Part shown: positions 22,840 to 31,848 of the stretch, one piece after another | How positions within the stretch are numbered: position 1 is the first letter of the stretch | Layout of the letters: each line of letters begins with the position of its first letter | Origin: Gnetum montanum | Taxonomy: Eukaryota > Streptophyta > Gnetopsida > Gnetales > Gnetaceae | Direction: 5' to 3' | NCBI GenBank assembly: GCA_015680685.1 | Contig: MNCI01024326.1 | Span: 177,911 to 241,910, forward strand | DNA length: 64,000 bases | The notes under the pieces: model-generated | Database searches by the model: none | Seen by the model: the letters and a program-made list of their open reading frames with translations, nothing else | Told to the model about the DNA's origin: nothing | Position numbers and translations under genes: made by a program

Positions 22840-23365
22840 ACTAAAGCATGATAGAGAAAATGGTGGGAAGGTAGTGGTGTACTTTGTGATAGAAGAATCC
22901 TGTTAAGTTGAAAGGTAAGTTCTACAAAATTGCTATAAAACATATGATCCTCTATGGTGTGAAATGTTGGAGTATCAAAAAATTATCAAGAGTATTTCAT
23001 GAATATGGTAGAAATGCGTACACAATGATGAATGCTAGTTATGACTAAGAAAGATCAAATGAACAACTCTCTTATTAGGAGAAGTTTGGGAGTACCTCCT
23101 ATAGATAAACAAATTATGGAAAGTTATCTTTGATGGTTTGGTCATGTGTTAAGAAGATTAGAGAATGATCTTGTAAGAAGAGATTGCTTTATTAATGTTG
23201 GGGAAAACCAATAAAGAGGTAGACCAAAACATACTTGGTTTACTTACATAGAGAAAGACATCCAAGATGTAGATATTAATACTTATTTAACTCTTAATAG
23301 AAGAAAATATTATACAAGTATTGATATTAAGATAATTTTGGATGATAATGATGATTTATACAAAT
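22840..23365 (+). pseudogene. L2: C-terminal part of LINE ORF (inverted)
   Basis: Plus-strand frames give GVLCDRRIL (22883 on), MILYGVKCWSIKK, RRSLGVPPID, WFGHVLRRLENDLVRRDC, RGRPKHTWFTYIEKDIQDV and LNRRKYYTSID, matching in order the end of plant RTE-like RTs after the RT palm. It finishes with GATGATAATGATGAT (about 23339-23355), reminiscent of the short tandem repeats that end RTE elements. Frameshifts and stops are present. Confidence 0.8.
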
Positions 23366-24256
23366 GATTCCAAGTATTTGAATTGCATACTTTATGTTAA
23401 TTTTAATCTTCATAGCTTCATTACTCTCATTTGTACTAAAGTTATACTCAATGTAATTTATTTTATTTCTACTAATCTTTGATCTTTATGATTTGAAGGT
23501 TCTTCTGTAACTCTTTAATTTTATAGAAAAGTATTTCTTACATTGATTCACTAATATAATATCATTTGAAAAATATATTTATTTAAATATCTCATCCATA
23601 ATAATTACAAATAAATAAGGTATTAATGAAAATATTGAGTGGAGGCCTACCTCATAAGAAAGTTAATAATTTCTTTATAGACTATGAAACTCTAGTTGTG
23701 GCTCCATCATACATGTCAAGTAGCATTGATATATTTGATTAGGATATCTTTCATCTTTAAAGCTCAATAAATAATCTCTTAAGTTACTCTATTATAAGCA
23801 CTTTCCAAATCAATGAAAATCATATACAAATTTTTTATTTTATATCTAAATTTCTTCATTAGTTCTCTTAATAAGAAAATGAGTTCCATAGTTGATCTTT
23901 CTAGCATAAAACCAAATCAATTCCAAAACATTTTTGATTCTTCTCTTATATGTTATTACATTAGTTCCTCTTATAGCCTAATTATGTGATTAACATGCTT
24001 AATTTTTCTTTAGTTTCTATAAAATTGAATGTGTTCCTTATTTTTGTAGATAGGTTTAATTATCAACCATTGATCCCTTTAACCCCATAGACATCCAAAC
24101 CTCTATGAAAATACTATCCCAATTAATTTACTATTCTTTACCCTCATTAAAACTTCATTTATTTTAAAGGTAAAGATATAGTTTTTCCTTTCCACATTCA
24201 ATTCTTAAAAAGAAAATCTTCATCCCTAAAAATTCTTCATTAAGTAACCTCTAAAA
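23345..24256 (-). pseudogene. L2: reverse transcriptase core of LINE
   Basis: Minus-strand frames give EVLMRVKNSK, IIKPIYKNKEHIQFYRN (24040-24080, the IPIFKNKGD block), FGFMLERSTMELIFLLREL (about 23830-23915), LYMIFIDLESAYNRV (about 23790-23830, the catalytic FIDLEKAYD block with Asn for the final Asp), a degraded QGSALSP/LFVIIMDE region, FSNDIILV (FADDIVLI with one Asp as Asn) and KINYIEYNFS. It stops at the inversion point. The 5' portion lies in or beyond the N gap. A relic with multiple stops. Confidence 0.8.
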
Positions 24257-24863
24257 NNNNNNNNNNNNNNNNNNNNNNNNNNNNNNNNNNNNNNNNNNNN
24301 NNNNNNNNNNNNNNNNNNNNNNNNNNNNNNNNNNNNNNNNNNNNNNNNNNNNNNNNNNNNNNNNNNNNNNNNNNNNNNNNNNNNNNNNNNNNNNNNNNNN
24401 NNNNNNNNNNNNNNNNNNNNNNNNNNNNNNNNNNNNNNNNNNNNNNNNNNNNNNNNNNNNNNNNNNNNNNNNNNNNNNNNNNNNNNNNNNNNNNNNNNNN
24501 NNNNNNNNNNNNNNNNNNNNNNNNNNNNNNNNNNNNNNNNNNNNNNNNNNNNNNNNNNNNNNNNNNNNNNNNNNNNNNNNNNNNNNNNNNNNNNNNNNNN
24601 NNNNNNNNNNNNNNNNNNNNNNNNNNNNNNNNNNNNNNNNNNNNNNNNNNNNNNNNNNNNNNNNNNNNNNNNNNNNNNNNNNNNNNNNNNNNNNNNNNNN
24701 NNNNNNNNNNNNNNNNNNNNNNNNNNNNNNNNNNNNNNNNNNNNNNNNNNNNNNNNNNNNNNNNNNNNNNNNNNNNNNNNNNNNNNNNNNNNNNNNNNNN
24801 NNNNNNNNNNNNNNNNNNNNNNNNNNNNNNNNNNNNNNNNNNNNNNNNNNNNNNNNNNNNNNN
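24257..24863. other. Assembly gap (607 N)
   Basis: A run of N of 607 bases interrupts the 5' side of LINE L2. An open frame that spans it is an artefact. Confidence 0.99.
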
Positions 24864-26099
24864 TAAAAGATGAATTATTTACACTACCTATCATTATTTT
24901 AGGTCATTATACTCAAATTTTGTATATTTATTAAACTTAGATTTTATTACTATTAATGTATTATATATGACCTAATTTGTTGGATGGATCCATTCAATCT
25001 AGATGTAATTAAATTTATTTTCAATTTCAATGTTTTTTAGAAAATGTGATAATTAGTAAGTTGTGACATTTACTTTAACAATCATGCAGGCTAATTTAAT
25101 ACATGGTAATTACCTTATCACATACACAATCAACAATATTCAAATATCTATAACTTATTTTTTTAAAACCCTTGATAACTAAATTTGAAGAAGGCAATTT
25201 TACCTTTGTCTTTTAAGTTGTGTTTGCCTTTTTTCACTCTCATATTTTAGTTAAATTCTCTAGAAATCTTTCCCCATTTAAATTATTGCATTTATCTTTT
25301 CGTACTTTTATTTCCCTGAATCTAGGTCTTTGAAATATATCAAGTTCCATTTATCTACATTTTCATTCTCTACATCTCCAACTATTCAACTATCCAGAAT
25401 TTTTTCCCCTTAGGTTTGCTTCTTATGGGTTTCTAAAGTTACTATTTACAAAGTGAATAGTTTCTTTGTTATATTTCCATTCTTGTCTCAATAGATAACT
25501 TGGCTAAATGTTTGCCCTCCTTAAGGTTTCTATATGTGAGAAAATTACTTGTAACTATGCCACCATACCTTACACTTTGGCCACTCCATTGTAGCTATGC
25601 TAAAATGGCTTCCATCCTCTCTTTTTTTCTCCACTTCTAACTAGCATAGCTTTAAATTATAAGGTAATGGTTACAGATAATGCTCACATGCTTTAGAAGT
25701 TTTACCATAGTATTATGGGTAATTTGTTTAATTTAATAAAGATATTATTTGGAATCTAATTTGAAAAGAGGCTCATCATTCTACTAGGTAACTTGTAGAA
25801 GGGTTGGTAGATGAGTGAAAGCCTAACCTTGTTAAATAAACTCAAACCCAAGTCTTCCAAGTTGAGAAATAACTACATTACCATTACTCCAAATAATGAT
25901 TCTTATATGGAATCCAATTCTTGAAATTTTAAATTATTATGAAGCAAAAGTAACCAATAAAATTATAATTGATGTGAAAACTCTATAGTATATCAATTAA
26001 TAAGTTACAAATTAAAATTTACACAAGGTATTAATTTAGTAGTAAGAATTTTAGCATGAAAACATGTTATCATATATTTGATTCATATATATCAAATAG

Positions 26100-26830
26100 A
26101 ATCTGTTTAAGGAATTCAGTTTAGTTTAAAAGAAAATGTTTATTTTTTCTTTTTACAAAATAAAAACAAAGGGTCTCTATAAGTAAAAGGTCATTTGAGT
26201 TTCAACTCAAATGAAAATGTTTTCGTTTTTAAGGTAAAACATAAGGGTTAGCAAAAGGAATTCCGGAAATCTTATGTCCTAAATTTATCAGTGATAATAG
26301 AAAGCAAGGTTGTGAAAAGAGTTGGAATTTTGAAACTTCTTTGTCCCTGGACACCAAAGTAAAAATGTTTTTGTCCTTTATTTAAATGATAAAAGAGAAA
26401 TGGAACATTTCAACATGCTTAATATCTGTCTTCACTAAAAAGAGGCTTTGTACACAGAATTCGAATTCTTAAATTGCTTTGTATTAGATCCAACAAGGTC
26501 TCAAGCAACCTATGAAAAAATGTTTTTTGTTTTTTGAGATAAAAGAAACATGAACACATTGAAATGCTGAACATTTAACAGGCTTTGAATAAGGAATTTT
26601 AAAACAGCTTTGTTTTAGACCTAACAAAAGTGAAAAATCAGTTTAATCAGTTTAGTTTCAAAGACAATGTTTTTTGTTATTTAAGATTAAAAAAAACATT
26701 AAACATGTTAACGGGTTAATGTCTTGACAGAAAAGGTACAGGCTTCCTGTTTCTTTGTTTTTCAATAAAAAAAGGACATGTTGAAATAAAAAAAGGACAT
26801 GTTGACACGCTTAGTATCTGTCTTAACAGC
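26100..26830. repeat. Degenerate ~150-bp tandem-like repeats
   Basis: Variants of one pattern recur: an 'aaaatgttttttgt' core, a 'gataaaagaaa' segment, 'aacatgcttaatatctgtctt' and then 'aaaaggctttg'. Instances start near 26200, 26350, 26515, 26660 and 26770. They differ by many substitutions and indels. The last holds a short perfect duplication of an 'aaataaaaaaaggacatgttga' type unit (26764-26805). No coding signal. Confidence 0.5.
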
Positions 26831-27003
26831 AAAGGCCCGGGATATTGCACCACCAATGATCAAGGTAAACCGATATTAGAGAACCTTATTTTATTAAATG
26901 GTTATTTTTACAATTAAAAAATACAATCATAAATTAGTTTATAATAAAATATTTATTTTTTACTTTGTTAATTAAAAGTACGAAGGAAGTCTCACGTTCC
27001 AGT

Positions 27004-27073
27004 TCAAACCTTGTCGGTTTTAGTTTATAAAATTAAACTCAAACCTTGTCGGTTTTAGTTTATAAAATTAAAC
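27004..27073. repeat. 35-bp tandem duplication
   Basis: Two adjacent identical copies of a 35-base unit beginning TCAAACCTTGTCGGTTTTAG (27004-27038 and 27039-27073). Confidence 0.85.
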
Positions 27074-27564
27074 TCAACTAGTGGTCAATGTGGTATGTAA
27101 CCTTAGTTTTTTAAAAAAATGGTTAGCTACCTGAAATGTTTTTTAAAATCACAAGCTGGATATTTATTTGCAATTTCTGTGTATTATCTTCTATCATTGT
27201 TTTTTTCTGATTTTATTATCAATTCTAATGAAGGCTACTTTCTTTAAAGTAAAATTAACTCAGGTACAACGCTCTCTTTTTAAACGCTTTTATTCAGTAG
27301 TCCTCCAAACATAAAATTTTTTAAAACAATCACATCTTTATTACCTATTTTAAATAATCATGTAAAACCCAAAAATGTACAAAACTAGGGTAAGATTTCA
27401 GCATTCTCTCCAGATTACAAAGTATGCAAGTATGTCTTAATTTGTTTGGAAGTGAAATCTCCTACTGGTCAGCAAAGCATTGCACCCCCGAATCTGCTAC
27501 CATCGGAAGGAAGCCATTACCCAAACCTGACGGTAATGAAATCATTCGGAGTATCAGTACTTAC

Positions 27565-27937
27565 ATAACCATGAATTTACCAACAACTGCAACCACTCGA
27601 AAGTTAAAAATCGTCGTTGTTTCAGACGTCCATGAAAGATATTCAACGTTTCAAGGAGAAACTGAAACCAATCGTAACCTGCACCAGGAAACAAATTACA
27701 ACCCATTTCAGAACCTCATATCATGAACACGCTCAGCAACGCACCAAATATTTTCAGGAGGGAATAACAGACAGACCCACAGGCTTGGCAAATAACAGCC
27801 TTTTACGACCCTTAACAAACGCAAAGCACAGCAAATCGAATAAAAGCCATTATTAAAAAAAGCGACTGATTACCTGAGACAACGATGGATGTAAAAGGCA
27901 CGGAAACCCATGACAAAAGAGCATGGCTACAAAGCAT
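27565..27937 (-). other. Possible 5' exons of a host gene (weak)
   Basis: In the GC-richer, non-repetitive island the minus strand shows features of a gene start. A TATA-like TTATTATA lies at 28043-28050. An ATG (complement of 27935-27937) opens a frame that runs to a donor-like CAG/GTAATC (exon edge 27874, intron GT at 27872-27873). An acceptor-like CCTGGTGCAG ends the proposed 195-bp intron at 27679. A second exon (27565-27678) ends at a consensus donor GTAAGT. Joined, the two exons keep one frame of 59 codons starting MLCSHALLSWVSVP with no stop, while both introns would close it. No similarity is recognised, and a frame of this length can arise by chance. Confidence 0.25.
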
Positions 27938-28042
27938 GTCAGAGTGTAAAACCCAAAACTATTTTGGAAGCCTTCTAGAAAACAAACGATGATCAACAAC
28001 AGCAAATCGGAGCTTCATGAGTGAAAGAAGCCTTCTCAGCTC

Positions 28043-28050
28043 TATAATAA
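28043..28050 (-). promoter_or_regulatory. TATA-like box upstream of the possible host exons
   Basis: TTATTATA on the minus strand about 105 bases upstream of the proposed ATG, in a GC-richer region. Suggestive only. Confidence 0.25.
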
Positions 28051-28379
28051 GAGAGCTGGGAACAAGGGACAGAGGGGGATTGCAGTCACTGCAGATGCAG
28101 GTGATGATAATAGTCTAACGTGGCGGTGCAGGTGCAGCAGTGTATATCATGATGTGCCTTTGCAGCGCAGTCACGTTGGCTGCTTGCGCTTTAAAGTGGT
28201 GACAATGCAAAGTGCTTGGTACATTTGACGCTTTTTCTTCCCTCTGCAAAATAAGGCGGCCTTGTTACGGTATCTCACAGAATTTCAACAATTTCGGCTC
28301 CTCTACTCTGCTCGCAATGTGCAGCAAAATTATTATGAAAGTGATGATTAAATCTCAGCTCGTGCTAGATACCAATCTG

Positions 28380-28425
28380 ATTGGTGGTAGTGGTGACAAT
28401 GTGATTGGTGGTAGTGGTGACGTGC
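28380..28425. repeat. 24-bp tandem duplication
   Basis: GATTGGTGGTAGTGGTGAC occurs twice with 5 bases between (28379-28425). It gives an IGGSGD repeat in one plus-strand frame, but I see no reason to call that frame a gene. Confidence 0.7.
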
Positions 28426-28699
28426 TGCGGGTGCAAGTCACATTATTTCAATTTGGTGGGATCCTTGGTACACATGCATAGTGACGTTGATGTAACGTTC
28501 TTTCACATGTGGATTGGGAAAATCAAATCGGATCCAGGAAATTCACGTATCCACAGTTTACCTTTAATTGTTCTAAGATGTTTGAGTTGTTGGTTTTTTG
28601 TCGCGTTATTACGTGCCGAAGATTTCCGAATCTGGCCAAATTTTACTGACGGGTTAGCTGTCGGCATAGTTTGAAAAATCAGATCAAAGCGGTAACCTT

Positions 28700-30877
28700 T
28701 TTATAAATTGGATTGGGAATCGAAATAAATCGGTGTAAAAATCGGATTAAAATGTTCAATATTTACAGAAAAGAGCACTTATATGCATTCATGTTACTAA
28801 CCGCATTTTCCATTTTTTTTTCTATGTAAGAGCTCTGTTAGAGTGGAAAATCAAATATAGAAATTTTATTTTTTGGCTATCATAAGAATTAGCATTATAC
28901 AATATATAAAACTTTAAAAATCAATAAAAATATAGCACTATTCATTGGATCAAATCCCATTTTGAGTTAGCTTCAATATTGCTTTGCAATTTAACATAGA
29001 TCTTGCCATTAAGGGCAGATTTCTCAATCTATAGTAGCAGATATGGATGCATGTACAGTATTCACACTGATTGCTTTCTGCACGAATATTTCTGTTTTCT
29101 AAAAAACATGTTAACGGTAATAAAAAAATCTTGTAATTGCAAACACAGATCTCTTTCTGAACTCACACTATTTAAACGCCAAATTGCAAATTCTTTTAAT
29201 GCAATAAAAAAAAGTTCAGCGTTTGCTGCTAAAAAGATAAAAGGCCAAATTGCAAATTCTTTTAATGCAATAAAAAAAAGTTCAGCGTTTGCTGCTAAAA
29301 AGATAAAAAGAAATAGAAAAAGATAAAAGGAAATAGAAAAAGAAAAAAACAACAAATGCAGCAGTGTAATTCAACAAAATCACATATCTATATACATGAT
29401 ATATTGATATAACCCTCACTCTCCATGATGGCTGGAAATATCCAGTCATATAATAAATCAAGAAACACTTAATAAAGTTTATGATTCGACACAAACTCGA
29501 AATCTTCATTACAATGAAAACTGTTAATTAAAGAACTTAGCTCAGATACGATTGGATTGTAATATGGATTGTGGGATTGTGATGAAGTGATTGGCCTTAT
29601 CCTCTCACAATGGGTTCTTTTGATTGGAGAATTTGCTGCAATCCCATTATACTGCCCATCGCTAGAAGTTTTTAAAGTGAGACGCTTGCCATTTGATGTG
29701 AAGGAGCCTTCTTGTTGCTAATCACATCAAACAACTACTCAAGCAATAGCCTTTGGAATTTGCATCAAATGGCCATAAAGAACAACGACGTTGTCTGGCG
29801 TGCACTACAACGTTGTCTGTCCTACACTACATTTGACCTTTCTGAGCAGGCGGTTTTAGAAAATCATGGTAAAAACCGATGAACAAATGAAAGCAAAGGA
29901 TATAAAAAATATAGGCATTTTTTACTACTCAGAAAGGCGTTTATTTGTTCCTTTAAATCTATATGCTGAAGATACGCGTTCTCTTAATGTAGTGGAAATG
30001 AGAACCCATTCCGGGAATACCTGTAAAATACGCAATCAAAAAGGTTTTTCAGTTCCTGCCAAAATATGAAACCATATCAGTACTAGAAATTATCATAAAA
30101 ATACCTTCCCAAAGAAACCATACTGATATCATTATTCTAGTTAAACTAATTCATTTATGACATATTATATAAACTCATAAATAATAAAAACTCGTCTCTT
30201 TTACATATTTTGGGATTTTCTAAATAGCTTCATTCTCTATGTTATTCTTAAACATTTCTCAATTGCCAAAGTCCATAAGTCCAAGTCTCAAACCTACTGG
30301 ATCATGTTAGAACCAATTAAAATGGATGGCATAGATGTCGCAAGTATAATGTTTGTGAATTACCTTTTTCATTATTATAAGTACAATGTGAATTTCACTT
30401 GTAGCAGTTAGTTACCTCTGTGAACTATTTAATTCAAAATCTATTGTAATTATTTTTACCTTACAAATTAATAATCATTTAATATTTTTCCTAAAACTAA
30501 TATAATAAAGGATAGTTATAATAACAAAAATAGGATGATAGTGGGAGTAGAAGTAAGAGAGGATGTAAACATTAGCATTGATGAGGTACATTGATCCATC
30601 CCATCAAAATATGAACTTTCCTTGGATAACAACAATTCACATAATTCAAGAATACTACCCATTAGAACCAAGATTTAGGAAAGATTCTTCATTTTTCATA
30701 CTATAGCTAATTCTATACCACCTAAGCACTATGGTGGCATTATTCTCTACATTTTCCATCCAAAAAGGCTTTATGTAAAAATGGTCTCTACTACACATTG
30801 TTCACCTAACACACTATAAAATGTTAGGTAGACATGATCAAATCATGAAACTAAAACTCAAGATTTTATTAAGTAGG
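28700..30877. other. Unassigned stretch before G4
   Basis: No gene or element recognised. It contains a 66-bp tandem duplication (listed separately). A 67-codon plus-strand frame at 29866-30069 has no recognisable similarity. At 29838 and 29929 short arms (CCTTTCTGAG and CTCAGAAAGG) form an inverted repeat about 80 bases apart. Confidence 0.35.
29178..29309. repeat. 66-bp tandem duplication
   Basis: Unit 1 (29178-29243) and unit 2 (29244-29309) are identical, beginning GCCAAATTGCAAATTC. As 66 is divisible by three, open frames on both strands show a 22-residue repeat. That is a by-product of the duplication, not evidence for a protein. A/G-rich 'agataaaaggaaatagaaa' repeats follow. Confidence 0.9.
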
Positions 30878-30882
30878 TTTAG
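30878..30882 (+). repeat. G4: left target-site duplication (TTTAG)
   Basis: TTTAG directly before the 5' LTR is repeated directly after the 3' LTR (40812-40816). A 5-bp duplication is what Ty3/gypsy integrases make. Confidence 0.9.
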
Positions 30883-31700
30883 TGATGAGTCGCGATATCG
30901 GGTCCGTGATATCAGAGCCCAACAAGCGATATCGGACACCCGATATTGAAACTTGTCTCATTGCCTATAAATAAGAGACCGGGGCACTTGGTTTTGGGAG
31001 TAGTTTTTTTAGTCCCTTACCCGAACTCTTGCAGTTTTCCCTTTCCAGAGTTAGAATTATTTCTGAATGTCTATAGTAGGAGTCATAAAGTGAATGGATC
31101 CTTATTCGCGCATTGTGTACTTGAGCATACCTTGTGTTCGGAAATAAAGACGAACTTTGTGATAAACCTTGCAACATTCAGAATAGCTTATTTATTGCAT
31201 TTAATGTTATTTATAGTTATTTGATGCTTTCATTAGTTAATTGGTTATTTTTATTGATTTGTTAATTTTCAACAATAACCACACTCAGTACGACCACTTC
31301 GAGCATATGTAGAACACTTGGTGACCTAGTAACGACTAGCGTTTGGTAATCCTAGTAGTGTTACACTGGTTCAGGATGTGTACGGAGAGTGGGAACGAAT
31401 GCTGGTGTTAGGACTAGTTAGAGCCTAGTTGATTAGTTAAATTAGATTAGTTATTTAATTATTTCATTTCTCCATTTTAAGCACCAGGAACATAAAACAT
31501 AAAAACCATAAAAATCACATACTTCAAGTTTACTTAACCATACAATTGTGCTATACAAGTAAGCTTGGGAAGACAATGATTGCCTAACCCATCCTTATTC
31601 TATGAAGGTACATAAACACTTAGTCCTTGGAGTTCAACTAGATCATGCGTGAATACTCATATTCATATGGTTGACTGTAGGGGTACCTCGTCGTTCATCA
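30883..31700 (+). repeat. G4: 5' LTR (818 bp)
   Basis: Bounded by TGATGA and TCATCA. U3 begins with a short array of GATATC-containing motifs (30892-30950), then a TATA-like box. The rest matches the 3' LTR along its length. Confidence 0.93.
30966..30973 (+). promoter_or_regulatory. G4 5' LTR TATA-like box
   Basis: TATAAATA right after the GATATC motif array, conserved at the same place in the 3' LTR (40077-40084). Likely core promoter for the element RNA. Confidence 0.6.
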
Positions 31701-31701
31701 T

Positions 31702-31719
31702 TGGTGTCATTGTCGAGGA
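31702..31719 (+). other. G4: primer-binding site for tRNA-Asp
   Basis: TGGTGTCATTGTCGAGGA, one base after the LTR, matches the complement of the 3' end of plant tRNA-Asp (TGGCGCCGTTGCCGGGGA) at 13 of 18 positions. All five differences are C-to-T or G-to-A. Confidence 0.8.
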
Positions 31720-31848
31720 CTATGTTGTTCATGTGCTAATTAGAACTTAGGAATCTTCCCATCATTGGAATGAACCCTTAGGGTTAGTTATCTTAAAATT
31801 ATTCAAAAAAGAGAAGAAAATAAAGTATTGCATATTGAATAATCAATC

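Larger units (their letters stand above)
22840..24256. mobile_element. L2: RTE-like LINE with its 3' end inverted
   Basis: Two parts of one non-LTR retrotransposon in opposite orientation. The left part (22840 to about 23365, plus) encodes the C-terminal end; the right part (about 23345-24256, minus) encodes the central RT and runs into the N gap. In a normal copy the left part would continue the right part on the same strand. The assignment to RTE-like elements rests on GVLCDRRI, WFGHVLRR and RGRPKHTW in the C-terminal part and FGFMLERSTMEL and MIFIDLESAY in the RT. Confidence 0.75.
24864..27400. other. Unassigned AT-rich stretch
   Basis: No gene or known element recognised. From about 26100 to 26830 it consists of degenerate ~150-base repeats, listed separately. 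At 27004-27073 there is a 35-bp tandem duplication. A few splice-like sites occur, but no supported exon. Confidence 0.4.

Noticed and set aside
22840-24256. Twin-priming as explanation of the LINE inversion
   Set aside because: Twin-priming inverts the 5' part and puts the 5' end at the junction. Here the native 3' end is at the junction.
24226-24894. 222-residue open frame on the minus strand
   Set aside because: It is almost entirely the N gap; the translated X run is not sequence.
26826-26866. Possible short plus-strand exon between TTAACAG and AAG/GTAAAC
   Set aside because: Lies in the last unit of the degenerate ~150-bp repeats, where the same acceptor-like sequence recurs; no flanking exon found.
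27424-27726. 100-residue plus-strand frame in the GC-richer island
   Set aside because: No recognisable motif, and it is antisense to the proposed minus-strand exons, which have better splice and promoter context.
29003-29326. 107-residue plus-strand frame and overlapping hydrophobic minus-strand frame with repeats
   Set aside because: The repeat comes from the 66-bp tandem duplication and the rest is low complexity on AT-rich DNA; no similarity.
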